This document shows, piece after piece, positions 8,427 through 16,620 of a stretch of DNA of 64,000 bases. Positions within the stretch are counted from its first letter, which is position 1. Each line of letters begins with the position of its first letter. The notes below the pieces were generated by a model, which worked only from the letters and a program-made list of their open reading frames with translations, had not been told where the DNA came from and did not search any database. This DNA comes from Oceanococcus sp. HetDA_MAG_MS8 (lineage in GTDB: Bacteria > Pseudomonadota > Gammaproteobacteria > Nevskiales > Oceanococcaceae), in the NCBI GenBank assembly GCA_019192445.1, contig JAHCMK010000004.1, positions 1-64,000 of the forward strand, given 5' to 3'. Both the position numbers and the translations under genes were made by a program.

Positions 8427-10404
8427 ACCAGCTCTCTCTAGAGGCGGCCATGGCCTCTCCTAAGGTGCGTATTCCCTTCTGCTGCAACAAAGGCAACAAT
8501 CGGCACAGTACCTCGGCAGTCACCAGGGCATCACCCAAAGAGGTGTGGCGCCCCAACACGGTCACCCCAAGTCGCTCGGCAATGGCCTCCAAACTGTGCT
8601 GGTCACGCTCGGGGTACACCACCGCGCTCAGCAATAAGGTGTCTAAGGCCAGCTGTGGAATCCTAAGCTGGTGACGCTTGCCCGCCAAATCCAGAAAGCG
8701 CATATCAAAAGCCACGTTATGGCCAACGAGGATGGAGTTATCGGCGAACTGCAAAAACCGGCCCAGAGCATCGGCTTGACCCGGCGCATCGGCCAGCATT
8801 TCCGCCCGAATCCCATGAATTTTTTGGGACTCGGGATGAATAGGGCGCGCGGTACGAACCAAGGACTCAAAGAGCTCCTGGCCAATGAGGCGACCATTGA
8901 GCACGCGAATAGCGCCGATGGAAATAATTTCATCGCCCTGACCAGGCTGTAGCCCGGTGGTCTCGGTATCAAACACCGTCAACGCCAGTCGATCCAGGGG
9001 CTGATCCTCTTGCTCCCGATCCAGAGCCTGATCGAATAAACCGAAGTCAAAATATTCTGGTCGTGCTGGCAGCTCCGTAGCCGCACTCAAATTCTGGTCC
9101 GGTGCCGCCGCAGGTTGTAGCAGCAGGTGGATGACGCCGCCATCGCGATGAGTGTCAATCCAGATGGTGCCGCCCTGCCACTCCAACAATTGCTCGGGGG
9201 TCCAGGGTGTTTGTCCATCATCATTGACGGGGGTGTGTTGCCACGAACGAGCCTCAGCCGCATCAATATTTTGGCCGGCCCAGTGCAAGCGAATAACGGG
9301 ATGACCCTCCTGCTGTGCCCCCTGCACGCGTAGCGGTTGAACCTGATGCCCACGCATCCAGCGGCATGCCAGGCTCACCAACGCCACCAAGCTGGCCGAC
9401 TCCGCATGAACCCACAGACCGGCGGGGCTCTCAGGGTCAAGCTCCAGCTTGGCCCGGTCGGCCATCAAGCGGAGTAAATCTCCGAGGGCCACATCATCCA
9501 GCGGCAAACCCTGCTGCCCTTGCAAGGCGTCTGCAACCTCGGCTAACCCCGCTCCAAGCTTGGCGGCCTCGGTATGCACTACCTCCAGCAAAGAGCGCGC
9601 CTGCTCCGCCGGCAAGTCGGGATGATCCCTCAGGGTTTCGGTCGCCGCTTGGAGGTTGGCCAATAAGGCGCGCTGCGGTTCCAACCATTGTGCTCCCCAG
9701 CGAGCTTGCTGGCCCTGCATATCCAGAGAATCCAGTTGCAGCAATAAACCTTCTCTTTGGCCTAGCAACAATCGGCTGAAGCGCGCGCGGACCACCGTCC
9801 CCCCGCGACTCACCAGAACCCCTTGAATCCGGCGGCCATCGCTGGGCAGACGCCCGACAAAATGGCTGATGGCCCAGCGCCGGAATACGATGAATAAGGA
9901 GCGTCCTAATCCAAGCTGCCCATCCTCTTGGAGCAGTTGCTGAGCCGAGGCGTTGTAGAGCAAGACGCGGCCATCCAAGGTACTCACGATCAACGCGCCC
10001 TCCCTGGCCTCGATCAAACCCCGCAACAAATCTCGGTCTTGCTCATGTCCTGAGGTGGCTTCAGCCACCGCCACAGCGGTCTGACCTCCGGCCTGGCGCA
10101 TATGCCCAACCAGGGTCTCTACAGCCTCTCGCACTCCGGCAGGTACACGATCATCATCCAGTGCATGTTCGGGGTTCGCACTGCACCATAAATCTACCGC
10201 ATGAGCGAGCCTGGGCTCCCAGGCTGGACGGCGCTCGCTGCGCGCCCACAGCCGCAATAAACCTGTAGAACAAAACAGATTCAGGGCCGCGAGGGCTGCT
10301 GTGAAGGGGCTGGGTTGCCAGATCACGATGGCGGCACTCACAAGCACAAGAACAGCGCACAGCAGCGCCGATCGCCACCAGAGCTTGGACAAACCCCAGG
10401 TCAC
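8407..10404 (-). CDS. membrane PAS protein fused to DnaQ-like 3'-5' exonuclease
   Basis: A 665-residue fusion. Two membrane segments (about 12-52) come first, then a cytoplasmic linker and a PAS-like region (about 129-215). Next is a region laid out like a histidine kinase core without its catalytic boxes (about 230-430), and finally a DEDDh exonuclease. The exonuclease residues are intact: D479 and E481 in FDTETTG, D567 in HNVAFD, and H620/D625 in GRHTSLGDA. The start is a GTG overlapping the TAG of the receiver gene by one base. Homologues are co-located with actP and the CrbSR system in other gammaproteobacteria, usually annotated as DNA polymerase III epsilon. The enzyme probably degrades a nucleic acid or nucleotide under control of the sensory half; the substrate is not known. 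Confidence 0.82.
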   Translation of the reverse strand: MTWGLSKLWWRSALLCAVLVLVSAAIVIWQPSPFTAALAALNLFCSTGLLRLWARSERRPAWEPRLAHAVDLWCSANPEHALDDDRVPAGVREAVETLVGHMRQAGGQTAVAVAEATSGHEQDRDLLRGLIEAREGALIVSTLDGRVLLYNASAQQLLQEDGQLGLGRSLFIVFRRWAISHFVGRLPSDGRRIQGVLVSRGGTVVRARFSRLLLGQREGLLLQLDSLDMQGQQARWGAQWLEPQRALLANLQAATETLRDHPDLPAEQARSLLEVVHTEAAKLGAGLAEVADALQGQQGLPLDDVALGDLLRLMADRAKLELDPESPAGLWVHAESASLVALVSLACRWMRGHQVQPLRVQGAQQEGHPVIRLHWAGQNIDAAEARSWQHTPVNDDGQTPWTPEQLLEWQGGTIWIDTHRDGGVIHLLLQPAAAPDQNLSAATELPARPEYFDFGLFDQALDREQEDQPLDRLALTVFDTETTGLQPGQGDEIISIGAIRVLNGRLIGQELFESLVRTARPIHPESQKIHGIRAEMLADAPGQADALGRFLQFADNSILVGHNVAFDMRFLDLAGKRHQLRIPQLALDTLLLSAVVYPERDQHSLEAIAERLGVTVLGRHTSLGDALVTAEVLCRLLPLLQQKGIRTLGEAMAASRESWYARLAY

Positions 10405-10790
10405 TATGGCTCCTTCGCCTGGTCGAGCAGCCCCTGGACGCGAGTGAGCAGTTCGCGTGTGGAAAATGGCTTGATGACATAGTCCGTTGCGCCCAGCGCG
10501 CGCCCCTTCACACGGTCGGCGTCACGTCCCTTCGCCGTGAGCATGACGATGGGCGTATGCGCGAATTCCGGCAAAGCGCGCAGAGCTTGGCATACGCTAA
10601 AGCCATCCAGTTTGGGCATCATGACATCCAGCAGGAGCAGGTCAGGATGGTGTTGCTGGGCCATCTCCAGGGCGGCCTCACCATCGCGGGCCACGAGTAC
10701 GCTAAAGCCGGCCCGCGCCAGCAGAAATTCCAAGGACACCAGGATATTGTCTTCATCGTCGGCAACAAGAACGGTGGCTGCATCACTCAT
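10404..10790 (-). CDS. single-domain (receiver-only) response regulator
   Basis: A 128-residue CheY-like receiver with no output domain. The phospho-acceptor is D55 (LLLLDVMMP), the acid pair is D11/D12, and the switch residues are T85 and K107. The ATG at 10790 is favoured over longer frames because it overlaps the preceding kinase stop by 8 nt and the receiver begins immediately. It is the likely partner of the upstream symporter-domain kinase, which lacks its own receiver. With no DNA-binding domain it should signal by protein contact, perhaps to the exonuclease fusion or nucleotidyltransferase in the same operon. Confidence 0.9.
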   Translation of the reverse strand: MSDAATVLVADDEDNILVSLEFLLARAGFSVLVARDGEAALEMAQQHHPDLLLLDVMMPKLDGFSVCQALRALPEFAHTPIVMLTAKGRDADRVKGRALGATDYVIKPFSTRELLTRVQGLLDQAKEP

Positions 10791-13422
10791 GGGAGGCCTC
10801 CTGCACGGGCAAGGAAAATGAAAATTGGGCGCCCCAGCCTGGATTGCTATGCACCCAGATGCGCCCACCCCAATGCTCGACGATTCGCTTAGTAATCGCC
10901 AGCCCCAAACCGGTACCGGAGGCTCGGCGTTCCTGCCGTCGCGCTTGGCGGAAACGATCAAAGATCAGTTCCTGTTCCTCCGCGGCAATTCCAGGCCCGT
11001 TGTCTGACACCATTATCACGATCTCATCTCCTTCATTCCGGCTGCGAATTTGGACCCGACCGCCGTCTGCGGGACAAAATTTGAGAGCGTTCGCGATTAA
11101 ATTGACCAGGACTTGGTGCAGGCGATCGGGGTCGCCCCGCACCTGGACCTGGGTCGCATCCAGTACCAGCTCCACCGCGACAGCCTGTTGGTCCGCCAGG
11201 CTCCGAAGCACCCCCACGGCGCGCTCAACCGCGGCATGGACATCCAAGACTCCTGCATTATCGGCCGTGCTTTCGGACTCCAACTTGGACAAATCCAGAA
11301 CCTGCTCAATCAAGCGGGTTAAGCGATCACTCTCGTCGATAACGATCTTTAGAAACCGGCTGCGCTCGGCCTCGCTCAGCTCTGCGTCGTCGCGCATGAT
11401 TTCGGTAAAGGCGCGAATGGAGGTCAGGGGCGTGCGTAGTTCGTGTGTCACAGTGGACACGAAATCGTCTTTAAGGCGATCCAGCTCGCGCAGCCGTAGA
11501 TTTGCCGCGCGCAGATCGCGCGTCGCCCTTTCCAGGGCATCGCTTTTGTGTTGCAGCTCACGCGCCATGCGCAAAGCCCCGGAGGTTTCCGCCAAAAGGG
11601 CAAAGACCTCGTCCTGGCTCATCTCATGCGCATTGGCCACTGAGCCCACCAAAATCCTTGCCGATGCGGAGCCTACAGCCGCGGCCAGCTCGGACTCGAC
11701 AGCCTGCAAAAGTTCACTATCGGCCTGCACTTGCGGGCCGGTCTGAGCAAGCAGCTCCGCTGTGCGCTCTGCACCCAGCACATGCCGAAGCAGGCTTTCC
11801 AAATCAGCCATGGCCACCCCTCCACGCCACAGGCTGGGCATGGCGGTGGCTGGTGTACCGCGCATGGCATGCACGAAGTCTTCGGCCTGCGCGATCTCGG
11901 TCGCTCGCGGCCGGCCCCACAATGAGAACAACACGGTGAGAAGCAGATTCATGCCCAGGCTCCAAAACACGCCGTGACTCAGGGGGGAAAAAGCATCCAC
12001 GCCAAGGAGCTGCGTTGGCGCCAGTATGGCTGGCCAGTAGTCCTCGTACTGCGGCCAAACCGAGGGCAGGAACAAGCTATGCAGCCATATCAAACAGCCG
12101 GCGGCCAGGCCCACGGCCACCGCTCTTTTGCGGACTTGAGTCCAAAGCAAGCCCAAAACAACCGCTGGTAAGAACTGCGCAACGGCCGCAAATGAGACCA
12201 GGCCGATGGACACTAAGGATCGCTGCGCGCTGACCGCCTCCGCATAGGCATAGCCGGCCAACAGAATCAGCACCATGCTCCAACGGCGAATGACCAGCAA
12301 GCGCTGCCCCAGACGCACGGGGACGGCAGCCCCGCGCCGGGCACGCAGAAATAAGGGCAATGCCCAGTCATTACTGACCATCGTTGCCAGCGCGGTGGTC
12401 TCCACAATAATCATCCCGGTCGCTGCTGACAGCCCACCGAGAAAGGCCAGCTGCGCCAACCATGGGGCATCCAGAGCGAGCGGCAGTGCCAACACCCAAA
12501 TGTCTGCGGAGTCCTGGTCCCCGAACATGCTCAAACCCGCCAAGGCCAGCGGCAGTACCGCTAAATTAATGAGCAACAAATACAGCGGGAACATCCAGGA
12601 GGCGGTGCGCGCATGATCGGGATTGTCGTTCTCGACCACCAACATTTGAAACTGCCGCGGCAGCAGAACCACTGCTCCGGCTGATAACAGCATCAGAACG
12701 AACCAGTCGCCGTAGCCACGCCCTGGTCGCGATACCTGCAGCCAGTCAGCAGCTTGCGCATCAAGGGCAGCGCCTAAGCCCCGCCCCGCCGGCCAAACCT
12801 CCACGACGACATAACCGGCCACCAGCAATAACGCGGCAAGCTTGAGTAGCGATTCCAGAGCAATGGCGCGAACCATACCGTGATGCTGCTCGGTAACTTG
12901 AAGGTTGCGGGTACCAAACAAAATCGCAAACACCGCCATACCCATTGCAATGGCCAATGTCGTGAAGGAACCCAGCAACCCACCTCCTTCCACCCCTGCC
13001 AGTAGAGCGAAGCTCAGATCCACCGCGCGAAGTTGCAGGGCGATATAAGGCACCACGCCGAGCAAAGCCACGAGGGTGGCCAGTGCTGCCAAGCTGGCGC
13101 TCTTGCCATAGCGCGCCGCCAACAGGTCTGGCACGGACGACACCCTGTGGCGCTGACTGAGCGCAATGAGCCTCGGTAGAAACAGTGGAAACAACAAAGC
13201 GACCAGTGTTGGCCCCAGGTACACCGGCAAAAAGCCCAATCCATTGTCAGCGGCAGCGCCAACCGAACCGTAGTAGGTCCAGGATGTGCAATACACGGCG
13301 AGTGACAAGGTGTATGTCAGAGCTGAGCTACGCGGACGGGTGGCGCGTGCATCCACCCTGTAAGCCACCAAAAACAGCAGGGCAATCCAGGCCGCTGCAA
13401 GCAGCAGCGCGGTGAGTGTCAT
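10783..13422 (-). CDS. sensor histidine kinase with sodium:solute symporter domain
   Basis: An 879-residue membrane kinase. Residues 1 to about 500 are a sodium:solute symporter-like domain with 12-13 membrane helices, as in CbrA and CrbS. A linker follows, then a HisKA domain with H660 in VTHELRTPL and an ATPase domain with an N box (HQVLVNLIANALKF), G1 (DNGPGI), an F box and G2 (GTGLGLAI). It has no recognisable PAS domain and no receiver, unlike the second such kinase at 23598-27041. It probably senses acetate or related metabolism through the transporter domain and phosphorylates the receiver encoded next. A 53-residue membrane protein is encoded 7 nt upstream, which resembles the arrangement before cbrA. 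Confidence 0.88.
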   Translation of the reverse strand: MTLTALLLAAAWIALLFLVAYRVDARATRPRSSALTYTLSLAVYCTSWTYYGSVGAAADNGLGFLPVYLGPTLVALLFPLFLPRLIALSQRHRVSSVPDLLAARYGKSASLAALATLVALLGVVPYIALQLRAVDLSFALLAGVEGGGLLGSFTTLAIAMGMAVFAILFGTRNLQVTEQHHGMVRAIALESLLKLAALLLVAGYVVVEVWPAGRGLGAALDAQAADWLQVSRPGRGYGDWFVLMLLSAGAVVLLPRQFQMLVVENDNPDHARTASWMFPLYLLLINLAVLPLALAGLSMFGDQDSADIWVLALPLALDAPWLAQLAFLGGLSAATGMIIVETTALATMVSNDWALPLFLRARRGAAVPVRLGQRLLVIRRWSMVLILLAGYAYAEAVSAQRSLVSIGLVSFAAVAQFLPAVVLGLLWTQVRKRAVAVGLAAGCLIWLHSLFLPSVWPQYEDYWPAILAPTQLLGVDAFSPLSHGVFWSLGMNLLLTVLFSLWGRPRATEIAQAEDFVHAMRGTPATAMPSLWRGGVAMADLESLLRHVLGAERTAELLAQTGPQVQADSELLQAVESELAAAVGSASARILVGSVANAHEMSQDEVFALLAETSGALRMARELQHKSDALERATRDLRAANLRLRELDRLKDDFVSTVTHELRTPLTSIRAFTEIMRDDAELSEAERSRFLKIVIDESDRLTRLIEQVLDLSKLESESTADNAGVLDVHAAVERAVGVLRSLADQQAVAVELVLDATQVQVRGDPDRLHQVLVNLIANALKFCPADGGRVQIRSRNEGDEIVIMVSDNGPGIAAEEQELIFDRFRQARRQERRASGTGLGLAITKRIVEHWGGRIWVHSNPGWGAQFSFSLPVQEASHE

Positions 13423-13429
13423 CGAGTCG

Positions 13430-13591
13430 TCAATGGCGCTGGGCCAGCAGCGCTGCGCCCACGATTAACACAGCCCATAGACCAAACAGCCACACTGCCG
13501 CGTTGCCGTAGGCATCCACGACATTGAGCACCGGCGGAAACATACCCGCTAGGCCCAGTGCGACGAGCACCAAGTAACGTGCCTGCAACAT
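13430..13591 (-). CDS. 53-residue membrane protein upstream of kinase (CbrX-like position)
   Basis: Minus-strand ATG at 13591, preceded by GGAGGAG about 10 nt upstream, reads 53 codons to TGA at 13430. The product begins MLQARYLVLVALGLAGMFPP and has two hydrophobic stretches (about 6-22 and 32-49) around a short polar NVVDAYGN loop. The stop is only 7 nt before the kinase ATG, so the genes are probably coupled in translation. Pseudomonas cbrA is preceded by a similarly small gene (cbrX). I infer analogy from position and size; sequence homology is not tested. Confidence 0.7.
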   Translation of the reverse strand: MLQARYLVLVALGLAGMFPPVLNVVDAYGNAAVWLFGLWAVLIVGAALLAQRH

Positions 13592-13670
13592 CGTTGGCGT
13601 TTTCTCCTCCGCGAATGGATCACTGCAGCGGATGGCTGCAACCGTAGCAGACTGCCGCAGTTCTCAGGCC

Positions 13671-13693
13671 TTGGTCTATGCCTCCATAGTCGA
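13671..13693 (-). promoter_or_regulatory. candidate regulator-binding dyad upstream of kinase operon
   Basis: Plus strand TTGGTCTAT at 13671-13679 and CATAGTCGA at 13685-13693, 80-100 bp upstream of the small membrane gene. Read on the minus strand it shares CGAC-TATG and ATAGACCAA with the actP dyad at 7099-7119, with five rather than three bases between. Confidence 0.4.
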
Positions 13694-13712
13694 AGCGCAG
13701 CGCGCAGGGCTC

Positions 13713-13740
13713 AAAAAAAAGGCCGGTCAGTTGACCGGCC
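13713..13740 (-). terminator. rho-independent terminator of phaE-phaC
   Basis: GGCCGGTCA (13721-13729) pairs with TGACCGGCC (13732-13740), and eight A on the plus strand (T on the minus strand) lie at 13713-13720. It is 27 bp beyond the phaC stop on the minus strand. Confidence 0.85.
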
Positions 13741-13766
13741 TGAGACGCTGAGGCTCATCCCCAGGG

Positions 13767-14831
13767 TTAGCGCTCCGCTAACCACTCGCTAATTGCGGGT
13801 GGTACCAGTTTTTGTGAGCGGCCGGACACATACAAACCAATGTGGCCCCCAGGAAATTCCAGCTCGGTGTAATCCTCGGTTCCCACATGCTTTTCCATGG
13901 CCTTGGAGGCATCGGGCGGTACTAAATGATCATCCCGGGCGAAGATGTTCAAGATCGGCATTTGCAGATCAGCCAGCCGAATGGGCACGCCATCAATTTC
14001 CAGGGTGCCCTTAATGAGCTGATTCTCTTGATGGAAGCGACGCACGAACTCAGCAAAGGCCGCACCGGCTTGCGCGGGACTATCAAAAATCCATTGTTCC
14101 ATGCGTAGAAAGTTCTCCACGCCCTCGCGATTGTCGGCCACATCCAGCAAAGACCAGTACTTCTGCAGATTCAACCGGAACGGCTTTAAGGTGAGGTAGG
14201 ACACATTCAGTAAATCCCCTGGAACATTGCCAAGCGCTTTCACTGTGAGGTCAGCATCCGAGTCCATCGCCCACTTGGTGAGCAAGTTATCGGAGGTTTG
14301 AAAATCGACGGGCGTCACCATGGTGATCAAATTACGCACATTCTCAGGATGCGCGGCTGCATAGCAGGTGGCGAAAACGCCTCCCTGACACACGCCGACC
14401 AAATTCACCTGCGGGCTTTTGGTCATCGTTTTGACCTGCTCTACACAATCATGCAGGTAGCCAAAGATGTAATCGCCTAGGCTGGTAAACCGATCTGCAG
14501 GGTCGGGGTAGCCCCAATCGATGAGGTAAATATCATGCCCCGCGCGGCTCAATGCACCCAACACACTGCGGTCGTGCTGTAAGTCCATCATGTGGGGGCG
14601 ATTGACCAAGGCATAACTCACTAGCAGGGGCTGGGCTTTGGTCTTGCCCGCACTGGGGTAGCGGTAGAGTTTGACGGGGTCAGACTCCCACACCACATCC
14701 CGTGGGCTGACGCCCGTGGTTTCATCCACGATGCCGCGCAAGTTCTGCGGCAACTGCATCATGCCCCAGCTCATGCGCTGGGCTTCCAGGGCGGCTTCGG
14801 CCGGGTTCAGATTAAATAATGGGGCGGTCAT
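13767..14831 (-). CDS. phaC: class III PHA synthase catalytic subunit
   Basis: A 354-residue alpha/beta-hydrolase-fold enzyme that polymerises 3-hydroxyacyl-CoA into polyhydroxyalkanoate at the granule surface, together with PhaE. The lipase-like box is GVCQGG with the nucleophile C148. The triad is completed by D301 (FARDDHLVP) and H330 (GGHIGLY), matching C149/D302/H331 of the Allochromatium class III enzyme almost position for position. The length, about 355 residues, is typical of class III rather than class I (about 590). It overlaps the end of phaE by 4 nt (ATGA), so the two subunits are made together. A terminator follows directly. Short-chain (C3-C5) monomers are expected. Confidence 0.95.
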   Translation of the reverse strand: MTAPLFNLNPAEAALEAQRMSWGMMQLPQNLRGIVDETTGVSPRDVVWESDPVKLYRYPSAGKTKAQPLLVSYALVNRPHMMDLQHDRSVLGALSRAGHDIYLIDWGYPDPADRFTSLGDYIFGYLHDCVEQVKTMTKSPQVNLVGVCQGGVFATCYAAAHPENVRNLITMVTPVDFQTSDNLLTKWAMDSDADLTVKALGNVPGDLLNVSYLTLKPFRLNLQKYWSLLDVADNREGVENFLRMEQWIFDSPAQAGAAFAEFVRRFHQENQLIKGTLEIDGVPIRLADLQMPILNIFARDDHLVPPDASKAMEKHVGTEDYTELEFPGGHIGLYVSGRSQKLVPPAISEWLAER

Positions 14832-15739
14832 GCCTGAGCTCCTGTAGCTGCTTTCTTGGTGGTGGATCGACTACGACTCGTCGCCGGGCGCTTCTTCAAC
14901 GCGGCCACATCGGCCTGCAGCGCCGCCAGTTCCGACTTCAGCTGGCGATTCTCCCGGCGCAGGGCGGCCATCCGGCGGTGGGTGGTATCCAATTCACGGC
15001 GCGACGGCAACCCAATGAATTCCAGGCATTGGTCCAAGTTGGCTTGGCGCTCGATTTTGAGCTCCATGAGCAAATTGCTGAGTTCGCCCTGAGCCTTTCC
15101 GTAGTCTTTGCTATGCGCGATCTCGGCAAAGGCATCTTCGGCCGCGTCAATCCACAGATCTAGAACCGCTCGGGTGCTGTCCAGCGTTTTTTCTGATTGG
15201 GTGAGTTGCTGCACGCGCTCCTGGAGTTTTTCCTGCAAGAGTTCCGGAAAGCGCTGCATAACCTGCGCGAAGGCGGCCATTTTGGCGGGTAGCTGCGCCG
15301 CTTTGGCAGAGTGCTCCTGCCCCTGGCGAAGATACTCGCGGGCCGCGCCCAGGGGCGCAAGTTCATTGGCCCAGCTCATCCCCTGCCCCATTGGTAGGTC
15401 CTTGAGCCAGTCGAGTACGCCATCCGTAGACAGGCCAGGTGCCGCAGATTTCCACAGCGTTTGCCAAGGCTGCTGACCCTGCAAAAACTGCTGCATTAGC
15501 GGCGTCATGGTTTTTCCCATCTCGGTCAATAGCTGTTGGGGGCTTTGCGCCCCGGAACCGACGGCCTTCACCGTGGCTTGCAACATATCGAGCAGCGGCT
15601 GCATGCCAGGGGGCGTCATCGACGCCGCCGACGTTGCCGCACCCAAGTTAGCCCAGGGGTTCGTGGGGGGAGTCCATGCCGACTGGGCTGTTTTCATGAA
15701 GTCCAACCAGGGTTGGGAGAAGTCGTTTGCAGTTGTCAT
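14828..15739 (-). CDS. phaE: class III PHA synthase subunit PhaE
   Basis: A 303-residue accessory subunit of class III PHA synthase. It is largely helical, with a long coiled-coil-like C-terminal region (about 240-290) that ends in a basic Ser/Arg/Lys tail. Typical PhaE features include the tryptophan-rich start (WLDFMKTAQSAW) and the FIGLPSRRELD segment near 235. PhaE binds PhaC and activates it; it has no catalytic residues of its own. AAGGA lies before the ATG at 15739. Its promoter region faces the phasin gene across a 263-bp gap holding two copies of a 19-bp repeat. Confidence 0.92.
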   Translation of the reverse strand: MTTANDFSQPWLDFMKTAQSAWTPPTNPWANLGAATSAASMTPPGMQPLLDMLQATVKAVGSGAQSPQQLLTEMGKTMTPLMQQFLQGQQPWQTLWKSAAPGLSTDGVLDWLKDLPMGQGMSWANELAPLGAAREYLRQGQEHSAKAAQLPAKMAAFAQVMQRFPELLQEKLQERVQQLTQSEKTLDSTRAVLDLWIDAAEDAFAEIAHSKDYGKAQGELSNLLMELKIERQANLDQCLEFIGLPSRRELDTTHRRMAALRRENRQLKSELAALQADVAALKKRPATSRSRSTTKKAATGAQA

Positions 15740-15776
15740 CCGGTGTCGTCCTTGGGAATGTGGGTGTAGTTTGCTG

Positions 15777-15795
15777 TTTTTGCGTCGCGGAATCT
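15777..15795 (+). promoter_or_regulatory. candidate PhaR operator, copy 1 (phaE side)
   Basis: TTTTTGCGTCGCGGAATCT, 38 bp upstream of phaE. It matches copy 2 at 15941-15959 in 16 of 19 positions and in the same orientation. Placement in front of phaE suits a PHA-responsive repressor such as the PhaR encoded nearby; inference. Confidence 0.45.
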
Positions 15796-15798
15796 CTA

Positions 15799-15818
15799 CG
15801 ACTTCAGTCGAAGACCAT
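15799..15818 (+). promoter_or_regulatory. dyad in phaE-phaP gap resembling actP/acs sites
   Basis: CGACTTCAGTCGAAGACCAT resembles the minus-strand actP dyad in sharing CGAC, GTCGA and AGACC, with one gap. It may be a site for the acetate response regulator at the PHA promoters. The match is short and degenerate. Confidence 0.3.
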
Positions 15819-15940
15819 TCGGACTAGGCACGTCTTGACGATTTTCCACCCACTGCAAAGAAACCTATATATAGGCGATTTTTAAAAAGCCTCATAGATA
15901 GGACAATTCGCACCACCTTCTACCAAGGTCGATACTTATT

Positions 15941-15959
15941 TTTTTGCATTGCGGAATTT
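15941..15959 (+). promoter_or_regulatory. candidate PhaR operator, copy 2 (overlaps phasin -35)
   Basis: TTTTTGCATTGCGGAATTT, a near-copy of 15777-15795. It covers the presumed -35 box of the phasin promoter, where a bound repressor would block transcription. Confidence 0.5.
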
Positions 15960-15971
15960 TGGCCCTATACT
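15944..15971 (+). promoter_or_regulatory. sigma-70-type promoter of phasin gene
   Basis: -35 TTGCAT at 15944-15949, a 16-bp spacer, and -10 TATACT at 15966-15971, about 30 bp before the phasin ATG. The -10 is a good match; the -35 is weak, which suits regulated expression. Confidence 0.55.
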
Positions 15972-16002
15972 GAACTTGCCCATTCACCCAACGGAGCAAA
16001 CA

Positions 16003-16467
16003 ATGAGCACCCTGAACAACACCCTGAAGAGCTGGACCGAACTGGCCCAGAAAGCGAACGAACCCCTGCTCGGCCTGCTGAAAAGCTATGAAGAGCTAGG
16101 CCAGTCTTTGAGCACCGAGCACAGCAAACAGCTAGAGACAGCGTTGGCCGAAGCCAAGGCCTCCGGCGAAACTCTGCTTGGCGCTAAAACCATCGGCGAT
16201 GCAGTGACCGCCCAACGCAACATCCTCAATGCCTGGACGGAGCTGCTGCAGCAACAGGCACAGAGCTGGGCGCAATCGGCCACGGATGCAACAGAAAGCC
16301 TCACCCAAACGCACGAAGAAGCCGGACGCGAGGCCCTGGAGCTGCTGGGACAGGCAACCGATCAACTCAGCAAAGACGCAGTCGGCGCAGTCGAGCAATA
16401 CCTGACCAATATTGAAGTGGCATTGAGCTGGATGCTCAAACTCGCCGCACAGCCCAAAACGGCCTAA
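16003..16467 (+). CDS. phaP: phasin family protein
   Basis: A 154-residue, almost wholly helical, alanine/glutamine-rich protein of the phasin family, which coats PHA granules and limits their coalescence. The ATG at 16003 (MSTLNNTLKSWTEL) is chosen because GGAG lies just upstream and the promoter -10 is at 15966; a longer frame from 15949 would include the promoter. It has no signal peptide or membrane segment. It is divergent from phaE and followed by a hairpin and then phaA. PhaR-type regulators commonly repress phasin genes until granules form, and a candidate operator overlaps this promoter. Confidence 0.9.
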   Translation: MSTLNNTLKSWTELAQKANEPLLGLLKSYEELGQSLSTEHSKQLETALAEAKASGETLLGAKTIGDAVTAQRNILNAWTELLQQQAQSWAQSATDATESLTQTHEEAGREALELLGQATDQLSKDAVGAVEQYLTNIEVALSWMLKLAAQPKTA

Positions 16468-16481
16468 ACGGGCCATCACTT

Positions 16482-16504
16482 GCCCCAGGCCAATGGCCTG
16501 GGGC
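16482..16504 (+). terminator. hairpin after phasin gene, terminator or attenuator
   Basis: GCCCCAGGCC (16482-16491) pairs perfectly with GGCCTGGGGC (16495-16504) around a 3-base loop. The following tract is GCTTGATTTTT, so the T-run is offset. Partial termination would give more phasin than thiolase message. Confidence 0.6.
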
Positions 16505-16620
16505 GCTTGATTTTTGGGACGGGCAGCGGGCTGTGGCGGGCCAGGACACGCCCAAGCAGATGGCATAACCCACGATCGCTCTCGCCCCACCCCGGCACCC
16601 TATGAATAAAGGAGGAGCCC

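Noticed and set aside
15949-16002. Longer N-terminus for the phasin
   Set aside because: Would place the -10 box inside the coding region; GGAG precedes the ATG at 16003.
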